This document shows positions 35,622 through 49,061 of a stretch of 64,000 nt of DNA, one piece after another. The DNA is from Apis mellifera (taxonomy: Eukaryota > Arthropoda > Insecta > Hymenoptera > Apidae). The notes under the pieces were generated by a model. It was not told the DNA's origin, did no database searches, and worked only from the letters and a program-made list of their open reading frames with translations. The position numbers were made by a program, and so were the translations under genes. The DNA is taken from assembly GCF_003254395.2 (NCBI RefSeq), contig NC_037648.1, positions 1,715,868 through 1,779,867 on the forward strand, read 5' to 3'. Each line of letters starts with the position of its first letter. The first letter of the stretch is position 1.

Positions 35622-36017
35622 CTGCTGGTGAGCGGCGGGCAGCCAACAACGGCGACGTCGCCGGCGATGTCGTCGGGGGGCGCCCTGAGCCCTGGCGCCC
35701 TCTCACCGTCGTCCACGGCGACGACGACCGGCGCCGCGGCGGCAGCCGCCTCCGGCGGGGCGAGCACCCCTGTGGCGGGTGCCACGGGGCCCGGCTGCTG
35801 CGAGAACGGCAGGCCCATGATGACCGACCCAGTCACCGGCCAATCTGTGTGCAGTTGTCAGTACGACAGCGCGGCAAGGCTCGCCTTGGGAGCGTATCCG
35901 AGGCTAGCGCCGACCGCCACCTCCTACTCGTCGTATCCCACGCCGACACCCTCCACCACTGACCAAGGACCCTATCCCAGCATTGGGATGGACAGCTCCG
36001 CGTTCTACCCTCCTCTG
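35622..36017 (+). CDS. ara: araucan-like coding exon 2 (residues 17-148)
   Basis: The exon is 396 bp (132 codons, phase 0 to 0), between a TTTTTCAG acceptor ending at 35621 and a GTGAGT donor at 36018. It is GC-rich against very AT-rich flanks. Residues 17-73 are a Ser/Ala/Gly/Thr-rich linker with a six-Ala run (54-59). Residues 75-99 carry the conserved CCENGRP (75-81), a TDPVTGQ segment and CSCQYDS (93-99), with four cysteines (75, 76, 93, 95). The end reads PYPSIGMDSSAFYPPL (133-148). Fly Araucan has the same blocks in the same order, with a different and longer low-complexity linker. These blocks are a family hallmark of insect Iroquois proteins; I know of no assigned biochemical role. 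An in-frame ATG at 35607 lies just before the acceptor and is discussed separately. A mitochondrial insertion ends about 80 bp upstream. Confidence 0.95.
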
Positions 36018-37284
36018 GTGAGTAAACAGCTCCCCTTAAATATCCTTCCTTCCTTATTTCCTTCTGTTTCCACGCAACAAGGTCGCCGGGTTAATTGTTG
36101 GAAGGTAATTAACCGACGTTTACACAACAAACGATGAATTATTCATGGTATGTTGTTTAAATAAATTATCATCGTTTGTGGGAATATTTCGACGAGTATC
36201 GAGAGTATCCGAGAGTGTATCTGGGACAGGAGTTGTGAGATTGAGATGGAGATGTCGAGAGGAGGAAAAAAGTCGCGATATTCGAGGAAATAAAAGTAGG
36301 AGGGAACGGATAAATTAAAGTCCGAATAGCACGTTCCACGGCTAATTGGAAGACTTACGAGCACCGTGTATTTATAAACGGCGCGATCGTTAAACGGTTT
36401 ATTAGCTCCGTTTTCGAAATAGAAAAGCAGATGTATCCGCCCGCATTTACGCAAATACGCTTTGTAACGTTTCACGGGGATGAGATATACGCGGTTATCA
36501 GATTGATCGAGGCGCGTCGCGCTAGGCGTGCCGGGCGATTATTACTCCTGTTTGCCCGTACGGATCAGCCCTGCCACGAATTAGCTTGGAATCCACGGTA
36601 ATAGAAGCCGCCGAGAAATCCATACGTGTCCGAAGTCGCGCTTTCCAGCCACGCTCCGCCGCCGGCTGCGTCGAATTATTCACGCGCGGCTGTCGCAGAG
36701 CGGGAGCGATAATCTCGTTTAAGTTTTCGGTTCGCGGAAGACGCGTCTCGCTGCCTCCTAACGAGGGCTCCGTGATGGATTCGCGGTTATATATTTCGTG
36801 GAGCGAATCTCGCTTCGCCCATAGAGAATCTTGCGAAACACGCGTTTCAGTGTCGCATACACGCGCACCGAACGAGCTCTCCTTTTCATCGCGTGGAAAA
36901 AACGCGCGGCTAAGAATAGTTTCCGAACACAGTCACGTGACGCGTTATGCGGAGAGAGAGAGAGAGAGGAGAGATGGCGCTCGCGTGCCGGTGGACGAAA
37001 GTGTCGGGTAATTAAGTCGCACCGCGGACATTGAAATTACATCGAATCGGTATCGCGTGCGAAAGGAATGGGTAGGCGGAGACGAGAAACGTTCAAGTTC
37101 GTTGTAAAACTTGTTCAGGGTGAGAAGGATTGACATGGTGAGACTTTGTACATGTGTTTAGCCCATGGAATGCGGAGGGCTCGTAAGGTACAGGTTACGA
37201 TGTTGGTTAAGTAAGCATCGGGTCGATAATTAAGTATTTTAACAATTTATTATATTATTTATATTTTCTGAAGCGTCTCTTTCT

Positions 37285-37370
37285 ATATTCGAATCCAGCG
37301 AACCGAGTAATTTCGTCGACTGCTCGAGCTCTCTTTATCTTTCGCTGTCCTTTTCTTTGCGGTCTTTCGA
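37285..37370 (-). repeat. Dispersed repeat copy G
   Basis: On the minus strand: GGACAGCGAAAGATAAAGAG, GCTCGAGCAGTCGAC, core GAAATTACTCGGTTCGCTGG. It lies only 1.2 kb from copy F and in the same orientation. Confidence 0.65.
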
Positions 37371-38554
37371 CAAAAAATGAAACGACTCTCTCGAAGTTTC
37401 GTCTTTTTTGCAGATATACTCGTATATAATATAGTTGGTTTCATATTATTCGTTTAAACTTCCAGTTTTATAATAAAGCGTGTTTCAATTTAAAACGATT
37501 TTTAAATCGAGTTTAAAATTAATGAAAATTCCAATTTCATGATATACGTGCAATTTTCGAATCGATGATTATCGTAACGTGGACGTTACGTGGACGGATG
37601 AAGTGTTTTTGAGCACAAGGAAAAAAAAAATCAAAAGCGGCAATTGTAACGAGATCACGCGTGTTGAGAAAAAAAGTGTTTGCGCGTAATCATGATATCG
37701 ACGATAGGACTGATAAAACGCGCGATTGACGTAGACGTGTAGAAATAGGCGGCCGATCGTATCAGCGTTTCGGCCAATTTATATCTGCACTCGAGCGTGG
37801 ATACTCGCTACAGGAAGGTAGGAAACGATAAAAAGATTGTGCTGTGGAAAACACGCTCGCCACACCAGATGTTGTTGCGAGTCCATTTGAAGCGACTTCG
37901 CGACTGGGCGCGAGTTTCAACTGGAAAAGGAACAGAGAGAGAGAGAGAGAGCCGATAATTAAATTCTGCATTTATTCTCGGCTCCTTTTTACCCATGGAG
38001 ACCTCGTTTCGAACGATAAGATGCATTAATCCTACAAGAGAGTGAAAGGTCAAACCCGTATCAAACGTTAGGATATATCGTGTAGAGAAATTTTTTTTAT
38101 CGTACGCGTGCATCGAGTATAAAGGTATGCACATTTTCTTTTTCGTACGATCAAAATTATTGCATCAAAATATTTCGAATAGTTTATTATTATTGTTATT
38201 TCGAATATGTATGGAGAGTCTTCAGAATGGAGAGTGGCCAATTAAATTTGAATTGAAAAATTGAAATTAAAACAAATTGTCTCGATTTCGATACGGAAGC
38301 GAGATTCGGAAATAGCTGTTTCCGTGACAAAAGTGGCCGCTTCTTATCTCGACAGCCTCTCCTCGATTTAATTAACGGAATACAACCGAGATATAAATAG
38401 GACAAGGTGACGAGATAGATAAAGATAGATAGATAGCAAGGTGTTCGAGTATCTTATTCTCGAAAAAGCGACTTCTTTAAAATCATGGATATTTTGCTCG
38501 AAATAAGCGGTACTGAATTTCGTTCGACATATTGTACATATATATATATAATAT

Positions 38555-38680
38555 ATTTGAATTCTGCGAAGCGAGTAATTTCACATCGAAACAATACGTC
38601 GTAAATTTTTTTTTAAACACTCGAGCCCAGTTTCTCTTCGTCTTTCGCTCTAGCTGTCACTCTCTAGAATCGTCGTTACG
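38555..38680 (-). repeat. Dispersed repeat copy F
   Basis: On the minus strand: AGAGAGTGACAGCTAGAGCG, AAAGACGAAGAG, then AAATTTACGACGTATTGTTT and the core GTGAAATTACTCGCTTCGCA. It is nearly co-linear with copy D over 110 bp. Confidence 0.75.
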
Positions 38681-40149
38681 TGAGCTAGAATTTCGCGAGT
38701 CTCGAGCGAAAAAAAGTGCAGCAAAAAATGTGTCGACGCTCGCGGCGTTCGCGTAGTTTATAACGAATTTCCAACCCCAGGCGCGCCGAGACCGAATCGC
38801 GTTCAGCCAATCAGCGACGCGTGTCCTCCGATAACCGGGCCAGCTTTCATTGGTCGAAATTACACGACCGTTTTATACCTCGACAAATGGAACGAATCGG
38901 ATGGAATCGCAGATAACGGGCAATTTCTTTCCTCCCCTCCCCATCGCGTACGTACCGTCAATCTGCCGCGCGGCGGTTCAAATTTTTGTTCCGTACTTTA
39001 TATTATACGATCGTGTATCGATTATGAGCGACACTGATCGTCGAGCCGGGGAATTATCGTCGCGACTCCATCTAGCGGCCGATAATGCGCGCGTGTCGTT
39101 ACACGGTTTCGTTCTTTCGACGTTCTTATCTTGCACACAACCGCAAATGGTAACCGCGCTTCTTTTGATCTTTGCCGCACAATCAGTCCGAGTCAGGGGA
39201 TTGATAACAGGGAGATGGTATCGCTTCCAAGCTTATCTCATCTCGTTGAAAAGTAAAAATGATTGTTAGATTTCTTCAAAGAGGGTTGTTGCGTTTCTAT
39301 GATGATTTCATATTTGGTTTGGTCGATTGTAACGTATCACGCGGGTAGTAAGTGAAATCTAAGGTCAATTGTTATTCGTGCGTTATATAAGATATATTCA
39401 TATGTAAAGTATTTATTTTCTCGGATAAAATTTCGAATAGCAATTCAATTATAAAAATTCATTATATTATAATATTATTATTGTTAATTTTTCCAATATT
39501 TCAAACGCGTTTAAGATAATAATAAGACAATTTCTTAATTTTCTTAACTTTGTTCCAACAAAATTTTATTTTCACGATGCATGATGGATTGTATGCGTTC
39601 GAACAATTTCTTTCCTCTCTCTCTCTCTCTCTCGTAATCATTTACAGTCAAAGAGTGTCGACAAATTAATTTAGATCGACGTTTTATTGGCAATGGGAGG
39701 GAGTGGAACGCGAGGAATGCGGATTTAAACGGTCGGGGTGTGATTTCTGCTATTTCACAGTTCGTTTCACGGACCACAGCGTTTCAACGGATGTTAATTG
39801 CTCCCTGGATATTTTCTCGACGCAACGCACACCGATTATGTCACCGTTCCTTGATAATGCTATTCACAAATTGCCGATTAAAGTTATCGCATCGATAATG
39901 CACGACTCGACTCGATGAAAAATTGCGTTTCACCGGGAAATTGGTCGAAAGGGGAAACGAGGAAAGGCAGGAAGCAATTGAGTACTGCTTCGTTATGGAT
40001 CTCGATATGGACTCTGGTTCCGCTGCGTTTGGTGTCGTCCAGGTCTTTTCTGTTAATTAGATTGAATTGCGTATTGGTCGCTCACTTTGAAGATACGTAA
40101 GGGAAAATACGGAGAAAAATACGAGATTTCGTAATGCATACATGTTCAA

Positions 40150-42085
40150 CTATAGATGGGTGAAAAATTTAAAGCGATTCTTTGGGAAAAAAAAATAAAG
40201 AAAATGATCGTTTCTGAGATTTTGTGTTTTGGCCAGTGACAATTAAAAAGTGATTTCAAATTTCTGGAAATTTAATTTTTTATATCAAAAACAAGACAAT
40301 GATCAAAATTTGAAAAAAAGAATTTATTTTTCAAATTATTGACAATTTTAACAACAAGAAAAAGAGAATCTCATATAATATATGCAAATATTACAATAAA
40401 TCAAATTAGAAAATATATATCATAGATCAAAATAATTTAAGATATTCCTAATAGAAAAAAAAAAAGAAAGGAAAAAAATTCAAAACAAGAAAATGATCAA
40501 TATTTGAAAAAAAAAAGAATTTGTATATTATAAATCAAAATAATCTAAGATATTCATAATAGAAGAAAAAAAATAAAGAAAAAAAATTCAAAACAAGATA
40601 ATGATCAAAATTTGAAAAAAAAAGAATTTGTTTTTCAAATTATTGATAATTTTAACAACAAGAAAAAGAGAATCTCATACAATATATGCAAATATTACAA
40701 TAAATTAAATTGGAAAATATATATCATAGATCAAAATAATTTAAGATATGCCTAATAGAAAAAAAAAAAAAAAAAAAAAAAAGAAAGGAAAAAATTCAAA
40801 ACAAGACAACGATCAAAATTTGAAAAAAAAAAAAGAATTTATATATCATGGATCAAAATAATCTAAGATATTCCTAATAGAAAAAAAAAAAAAAGGGGGA
40901 AAAAAATTCAAAACAAGACAATGATCAATATTTGAAAAAAAAAAAGAATTTGTTTTGAATTTTAACAAAAGAGAGTCTCATGCAATATATGCAAGTATTA
41001 CAATGTAATAAATCAAATTGGAAGATATATATCATGGATGAAAATAATCTAAGATATTCCTAATAGAAAAAAAAAAAAAACAATGATCAAAATTTGAAAA
41101 AAAAAATTTGTTTTATACAATATATGCAAATATAAAATTTCAAGATATATATCAAATAAGATCAAAATAGATCAAAATAATCTAAGATATTTCTAATAGA
41201 AAAAAAAAAGATAATCAAAATTTGATCAAAATTTGAAAAAAAGAATTTGTTTTTCAAATTATTGACAATTTTAACAACAAGAAAAAGAGAGTCTCATACA
41301 ATATATGCAATATCACCATTACAATGCAATAAATTGAATTTCAAGATACATATAGATCAAAATAATCTAAGATATTTCTAATAGAAAAAAAATTCAAAAC
41401 AAGAAAATGATCAAAATTTGAAAAAAAGAATTTGTTTTTCAAATTATTGACAATTTTAACAACAAGAAGAAAAGAATCTCATACAATATATGCAAGTATT
41501 ACAATGCAATAAATCAAATTAGAAGATATATATCATAGATCAAAATAATCTAAGATATTCCTAATAAAAAAAAAAAAAAGAAAAAAAATTCAAAACAAGA
41601 CAATGATAAATATTTGAAAAAAAAAAAAAAGAATTTATGTATATCATAGATCAAAATAATCTAAGATATTCCTAATAGAAAAAAAAAGATAATGATCAAT
41701 ATTTGAAAAAAAAAAAGAATTTATATATCATAGATCAAAATAATCTAAGATATTCCTAAAAAAAAAAAAAAAAAAGACAATGATTAAAATTTGAAAAAAA
41801 GAATTTCTTTTTCAAATTATTGACAATTTTAATTCAACAAGAAAAAGAGAATCTCATACAACATATACAATATCACCATTACAATGCAATAAATCAAATT
41901 TCAAGATACATATCATAGATCAAAATAATCTAAGATATTCCTAATAGAAAAAAAAAAGAGAAAAAAAATTCAAAACAAGACAATGATAAATATTTGAAAA
42001 AAAAAAAAAGAATTTACGTATATCATAGATCAAAATAATCTAAGATATTCCTAATGAAAAAAAAAAAAAAAAGGAAGAAAAAAAA
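40150..42085. repeat. A-rich tandem array with alternating long and short units, about 12 copies
   Basis: The segment ATCAAAATAATCTAAGATAT or a close variant recurs near 40437, 40545, 40741, 40862, 41049, 41181, 41366, 41550, 41660, 41744, 41930 and 42030. Intervals fall into long (about 184-196) and short (about 84-132) classes. Long units also hold a block with CAAATTATTGACAATTTTAA and GAGAATCTCATACAATATATG; short units lack it. Poly-A runs of varying length separate the blocks. It lies in intron 2. Confidence 0.9.
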
Positions 42086-45000
42086 TTCCAGCAATTTCTC
42101 CAAACTCGGTTATCCGCTCGAAATTTCACTTTCGCCGCGGACCACATTATAAATGGAGAGATTTACGCGTTCCAATGGGTGGAAAGAATATTTCATCCTT
42201 ATCTCCGTACCAACTGTTGTCGTGTGATCCCACGCGATCGTTGGAATAAATGGAAATATCGAAAGCTTGCCCCGTTCTCTCTCTCCTTGGAGAGGGGGGA
42301 GGGGGGAAACGGTTGCATCCGCTCGAATCTGCCCCGGTCGCATGTCTGGCGGACGGAAAGAGCCGCGGCATTCCGATCCGCGATATCGCGAAATGCGTTA
42401 CTTTACGGCTCATTGATAAGCGTAACACACGTAGCACTCTTAATCGCGGACCGTTTACGCTCTTATAATTGGCAGTTACGCGCGGCTCGCATGCGATACA
42501 ATGTGCCTACACGGTTCTTGGCTCCGTGAAACGCGTGTTTCGCGCCACGGGCTCGCCTCTAATGTATGTAAACGCATATCCGTGTAAATAATATAAACAT
42601 ACACACTCCACTGTTTCCCGCCGATCTTTATTTCCCTTCTATTCGTTATTGGAACCTCCTTGCAACAATCCTTCATCAGCTAGACGAGAAACAGTTCGAA
42701 ATTGATTCAAGATGATCGACAGAGAAAGAATAATGCTGGAGAAAGAGAATATTAGGTACAGCGGCGGAGCAGGCTCGTTGAAATTAGTTGCTCAAGGTTA
42801 ACCTCCCCACCACCGGGCGGCTCTCTCCCCACTCCGCCTCTTATGAGCGTGCGGCGAGTGGGGGTAGAGGGGGGGCGAGGCTATGAGGTATCGAGTAGCA
42901 GTAATGATGAATAGTGGCATCGACTAGTGGTAACTCATACGGTGACGTTTAATGACGAATCGAAACACGATTTCTTACGATCTCGCGTTATATTATATTA
43001 TATTTCCAGTTTGATTGCCAGGATATCGATGCTTTTGATTAGAGTTATTCGATATACTTGACCAGTTTTCAAACATATATATATATATCTGATACTTGAA
43101 TGGAAATGGTTTGCCAATATATACTGGAATCTCTAGTTATCGATCTAATAAAACACCGTTCAACGCTTAATTTTATTATATGCCTTAAATTAGATCGATA
43201 CGAAATTATTTATTCGTATATCTATATACGAATATAATGTCAAGTAAATGACATGTAATAAAATTGATTTTATCTGGATAGACCGATCTATCCCCGAGAC
43301 CCAGCACAATCGTCTGTTATATCGGGGGACGCGCGAAAAATTCTACGCGTCCCGTCCCCCTATCCAGTAGTTGGCGTTATTAGTCGGGCTTGACCGATCG
43401 ACGCTCGAGGAATGCCATTTGTCGCGAGACGATGCGTCAAACGTCATAGCTTTGCACCTTTATCCGCAATAAATTGCAGCTCGCTAGCCCCGCGGCCTTT
43501 GCGCCCGGCTTGGTCAGCCAGCAGCTCTTCGTGGAATTTCAGCGGCGTCGTGCAATTTCGTGCACGCGACGAGATCGTTCACCAGCCTCCCGCCGCTCGT
43601 GCGTCTTGACAACCAACCGGTGGAATGTCATAAGCGGGAAGGGCCATCAGGAATTTTGAGAATTTTCACGAACCCCCCCCTCCTTAACGTCTCGTTTAAC
43701 CTCGTTTAACCTCGTTGTAAAGGATGAATCGTTTATTAAAGTGCAACCGTAAGATTCATTCGTAAGATATATATATATATCTGTAATAATATTTAGGAAT
43801 TTTTTTTAATTCAATTCAGCTTCAACTATATATAGTATAAATTAGCCGATATAATCATCGTGGTAACATTTAGGAAATTTTTTTATCGCATCCATCTTTA
43901 ATTCTTTCCCGCTCCGCAAACGCGATATCCTTTTCAGAGGAGCGATATATCTCGTATATCGCGCGTAAGGTAAGTTAGCATCGATTTGCAAGTCCATATT
44001 AAGAGGACGTCCATAAACTCGCGGAACATTTTTCTTTACACCTCTGTGCTGTGCGTGTGATAAAGCGGGCAAGCGAGAAGCAATGATGGCGTGAAAATAC
44101 GGCCCCGCCAATACCAGAATCGGTAATAAAGTTTGCGTTATCGCGTGGAAATAGTTGTTGCTCGCCGCATAAACTAATCTTATCTGAGAGGGTGAAGTTA
44201 TTAGTAACGTATATCGAATATAACGTAATCTTATCGCCTTGCTCGGATATATATTGTATATTGGCTACAAAATGGAATAAAACGTCCCGATAAAGAAACA
44301 ACTTTTGTCTCTCTCTCTCTCAAATTTCGCGTTCGCAGGTGTTTCATCATTCCCTCTCGCTTTATATTTTCCACTTGATCAGGAATGAATTATTTCTCTT
44401 TAAAACGATTTTTCTTTTGATCGTCTCACAGAAGAAGCCCTCGAGCCCTCAAGAAGGAGGAAGTCAAATAAAGGCCTTCAGTTTCAGTTCAAATGCCGAG
44501 TTGAAATCCGCTCAACGATTATCTAAGCGATGCTCGATACATACAAGCCCGAGACATGAAATTCTTACATAATGAGGGGACTCGAATAAGGTCATCGGCA
44601 AACTGCAACGTCGACGCGATCCGATGGCGGCGCGAAATTTCCTCCTTTCAACCTGTTTCTGCCCCCACCGTTCACCGTTACTCCTGTACTCCCTTCCTTC
44701 TTTGTCTATTTCGATGGAAAGAGGGAACGACGATCGTTAAGCACGCGCTTCCAACGGTTCAAGCGGCGCGACGTCGTTTCGACGAGCATTATAATATAAT
44801 AAGAATCGGATTAGCATTGAATGAAGTGGGTGGCGCGAGAGCGGAGAGAGCGATAAAGGAACTAATAAAAAGCGGCCTTTTTAGGGCGAGCATGGTGGTC
44901 TTCGTTCAACGAAGAAAGAAGCTCTCCTGGAATAAATAAAAAAAAGAAAAGAAACGGGACTAGCGTTTGCCCACACTGTGTCCCGAATGGAAAGTACATA

Positions 45001-45227
45001 ATACTATTCTCCTTGTTTAAAATCGTTCTTTTATCCTTTGAAATGTATCGAAATATTTAAAAGTTAATTTTTAATTTTTCGAGTCGATTGAAGAAAAACT
45101 GCACGTGTGTTATTTTTCCTAACAAAATTATATTTTTAGATCTTTCTAGGTAGAGAAAGAGTATTCGTTCGTTAGAAACTCGTAACGAAATGAAATTTGA
45201 TCTTTAGCTTATCTTTATTGGCAAGCG

Positions 45228-45335
45228 TTAGAGAATGACAGGTAGCGAAAAGACGAAGAGGGATTGAAAGCCCGAGTACTTGAGGAAATTTATGACGTAC
45301 TGTTTCACCGTGAAATTACTCGCTTCACCGACTTC
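45228..45335 (+). repeat. Dispersed repeat copy D
   Basis: It has GAGAATGACAGGTAGCGAAA followed by AGACGAAGAGG, then GAGGAAATTTATGACGTACT and the core GTGAAATTACTCGCTTCACC then GACTTC. The CCGAA tail is absent. Best match is to copy F on the other strand. Confidence 0.75.
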
Positions 45336-47969
45336 AAGGGGGGAGTCTCGCGATAAAAACTCGAGCGTGTAATAAATAAAACTGTGTATTCTTGAAATTC
45401 ATGATCTACCCACAAATTTTAAAGAATGCTCGATAAATATTTTAACCTATAATTGTTGATACGGGTGGAGAAAGAAATTTTATATGTATAAAATTGTTCA
45501 ATTCTTCTCTGGCTAGCAAGAAGCAAAAGAGCTTAAAAATAAATAGTATATAGGAGTTTTAATCTCGCGAAATGAGCATTTACTCGCGGACGATGGAAGC
45601 TTCTGAAAACTGTTGTCCCGCGCGTCTCTACGGCTTCATCATCGTTTCACATCGATACTAAATACCCTCCTTTCCCCTTCGGCGCGCCATACCCCTCAGA
45701 CTGTTAATTAAATTATCGTCAGACAACTGCTAGACGAACCTCGAACTTTTTAACTTTGTGGGCCTCGTGTCACGTCGTTCGTGTCCCCTCTTTGTATTCA
45801 GCCAACTTTTCCGCCGGTTGTCTTTCGTCGCTGACCCAGACTTCGAACTCCGCGAAACGACCAACTTGGCATTAATGCTCTCTTGTCGGATGAATTTTCG
45901 ACCATATTCGCATATGTTGCATAAATGTGTGTACACGGTTTTTTGTCGGTCCATGTATTCCGCTTAAAACAGCAGCATTTGAATTAGTAATTTTTAATAG
46001 AAATTTTAATACTTCTTTATTATTATGTGTAATTAAAGTTTCTAGAAAAAATGAGATATTTTTTTCATATAAAAAGATTTCTTGCTTGAAATTTTTCCAT
46101 TTTCATTAAAACGTCTTCCATACATAAAATTCTTCTTTTTTTTTCATATATCGTTTCACTTTGTTAAAAAAAAAAGATTTCTCTACAGTTTATTTTTAGA
46201 TATTTTTTGGTATTTGCGATACAAATTTTAATTCCAAATTTTAAATTTCAGAATTGAATTCTTTTTTTTTCCAGAAAGCTCATATTTGTAGGAGGAATTT
46301 TTATTCATTATTATTAATCAATTCAAAATCACGTGTTATTTATTTTTCGTGATAAATTTTATAACTTTTACTTTCTTGTAATGACACGAATCTTTATATT
46401 TTCATTTATTTTATCAGCAGAAACAGAAATAATCGCATGACGTCGAATATTAAATTTTTTTGAGACTGTTCCTTCAATAGTGTACAAACATGCATGTAAA
46501 AGTCGTATCCCGACAATTTTTCCCGTGAATCATTCTCACCCTTTATTCGAGCGCAACACGATCGCCATATCAGGATAAAATCATGGACAATAAAAAAAAA
46601 CTAAATACCATTCCCGTTTATTTGGTCTGAAATCTAACATTAATCGAATTGATACGTGTCTCATTCACTATTTAATAAATTCTCGTCACGTACATTCTAA
46701 ACTGCACGCCAGCTTCTAAAACTCGATCTATCGATAATATATACGTATCTGCAAGCGTGAATCTTCGATATTCGGTCACGATATTATTCTCCACACAATA
46801 TGTCGTGACACACGCTGAACAAACACCTGGAAAGATACCGTCTCTATAATTTTTGCGAATAGAATATCAATTTCTATCGGTCGAATAATTATAAGAAATA
46901 CCCACGAGTTCGTCCATCTTTAAAAATATTAATTTTTAATATTGTTCTCTGATTTGGAAAATATCAAAGTTAAGTTAAATATAGAAAATTTGTAAAATTC
47001 TACTATTTTTGATTTGTAAGTATTGTAAGTTTTTAATTCGATTTAAAAATAAACAATTATACGTTCGTATCACGATCAGAATTTTTTTATTGAAAACTAA
47101 ATATCAAAAGAGAGTCTTAATGGGATTTAGAAAATTCTTATACGTATATTTATTGCTGCGTAATGTACGGTCGTTCGTATAATCGGTTTGCGACCGTTCC
47201 ATGCTCGGTAACAATAGTTCGAGGCGTCGACGCTGGACCACCCGCGGTTCACCATTAAAATCACCTCCCGTAGAAAGGATATCGAGGGTTAGCAACAGGG
47301 GGACAAATATTGCGTACTTTTTCCCTCTTTCCTCTCTTCCGTTTCTTTTTTTTTTTTTTTTGCATATTAAGAAGAAAAAAAGTAGTAGCTACGAAGAGGA
47401 AATAAGAGTCGGTGGAAGCTGGTCGAATGAGTCGACACCGATCTCTGTGTAACACGGAATTCCCTGGCGCCAAATGCCTTTAAACCTTCGCTCTAATAAT
47501 ATCCCATTGTGCTACCATTAGCCACCGAACGCGCCGCCACCGTCCCTTTCGTGCTTCTTCTCGCTGAAACGTCGCTTTCTATTCTTTTTTTTTTCTCTCT
47601 CTCTTCCAGATCCTTTTGTGAACCTTTACCTCTCCGTTTCCAACGCGAGGAGGCTTCTTTACGACGCGCTTTGTATCGGCACCTTCGTCCCTCTTTGTGT
47701 TCTCTAATTTCGAAAGAATTACTAAAGCGAAGAAGCGTTAAAATTCAGTAACATTTATGCTAGGAAAACGAAGTAGTTCCAACTTGCGATGTTTATTTTG
47801 CTTCTTCGTATCTTAATTTCTTTATTTTCTACGAAAGAGACATAAAATTCGAAGCGAAAAAAGCGTTGAAGCGATAAGCCTGCTGCTAGGGATTGGCCAC
47901 GAGCCATCCATAACTGCAGAGAAGCGAAATTCGATCCTCGCTTTTTCTTCGTGGAGACCGTGGCTCGAA

Positions 47970-48060
47970 TCGTAGAGAGTGACAGATTATCTTAGAACAG
48001 CGAAAGACGAAGCGGGATAGAGAGTTTGAACGTTTGAAGAAGAAATTTATGCGAAGTTTC
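47970..48060 (+). repeat. Dispersed repeat copy I (5' part only)
   Basis: It contains GTAGAGAGTGACAG, CAGCGAAAGACGAAGCGGGA and GAAATTTATGCGAAG, matching the 5' block of copies D and F. The core beyond this is not recognisable. Confidence 0.55.
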
Positions 48061-48927
48061 TGGCTTCTTATTGGATCCAACGAGAATTTATTTTCGGTGG
48101 TGGGGATAACTGCCAAGCGTATATAACGAATAAATATCGTCGAATCAACGTTACGGGATCTTTTGGCGAGTGTGTCTCTCGATTAACGGATGGTCGGTCG
48201 CTCGTCGATGGATTGACTGATTCGTCGCAACAACGAATTTGCTGTGAAATCGCCGATTAAGATGATGGATCGATCGATTTTATTTCGAACGGGCCGTTCG
48301 CGTAAATCGTGTCGTGCTCGAGTGTATACAGACCGTTCGAGGGAGATACGTGTATTCAAGTTTTCGAGGCGAAATTAGTCACGAAGCAATGGGCAAAAAT
48401 AACACCATCGGTATCGTTCCTCACGTGCATGTGTCGTTCTTGTTAACATACGCATACGTCGCGTGTAATCGTACGGATAAATGGTACACGTTGTCGAGTT
48501 TTATACCGTGGTGTGTACTGTATTTATTTCAGCTCAAGGGAAAGTGCAGGTACCCCGAGACAATGTATTCATTCTTGGTAACCATCGTCGCTTGTACTTA
48601 ATCGATCATCGTTTTAAAAGTCGGTGTAGCGCTGTCATATAGTGTTCAGTGTTTACAATAATGCTAGATGTTACATTGCGGTCTTAACCGCCTCTCGCAA
48701 CTGACCTTAATATACGGAATATAGATAAAAGTGTGGAAGATGGATCGTGTCTTCGCCTCTTTTTATATGAATAATTCTCTCTTTTTATAACGATTTAAAA
48801 TACATATTTTATATATAATTCGTGCAAATTGAAAACTTGGCATAAGGCTATTTTTAAATAATTCCAACGAACGTGTTACACTTGCAACCCTTAGAGTAGA
48901 GTAATTAATTATGCTGTTCGATTGCAG

Positions 48928-49061
48928 GGAAATCCGTACGGATTGAAGGACACGACGGGAATGGGGATGACGGCGGATATGGGTGCAGCATGGGGCACGG
49001 CCGCCCTTCAACCTGCCGCCACGGGTTACTACCCCTACGATCCAACCCTGGCCGCCTACGG
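48928..49061 (+). CDS. ara: araucan-like coding exon 3 (residues 149-193)
   Basis: The exon is 134 bp, entering in phase 0 after ATTGCAG (acceptor ends 48927) and leaving in phase 2 at a GTAAGT donor (49062). It encodes GNPYGLKD (149-156), a Gly/Met/Ala segment, then LQPAATGYYPYDP (175-187) and AAY plus the first two bases of Gly193. The NPYGLKD and YYxYDP blocks sit just before the homeodomain in fly Araucan and have vertebrate Irx counterparts. The exon lies between two introns of nearly equal size (12.9 and 13.0 kb) and was found by eye, because the reading frame is too short to stand out alone. Its phase and sequence join exactly to exon 4: GG + A makes Gly, then TAC GGC gives AYGYGAGYDLAARRK. 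Confidence 0.93.

Larger units (their letters stand above)
36018..48927 (+). other. Intron 2 of the araucan-like gene
   Basis: This is a 12.9-kb phase-0 intron. It contains dispersed-repeat copies on the minus strand (37285-37370, 38555-38680) and plus strand (45228-45335 and a 5' fragment at 47970-48060), an A-rich tandem array (40150-42085), short CT/GA tracts and CpG-rich islands (about 38760-38860, 42180-42520, 43390-43620). No coding exon or RNA gene was recognised. Confidence 0.85.
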
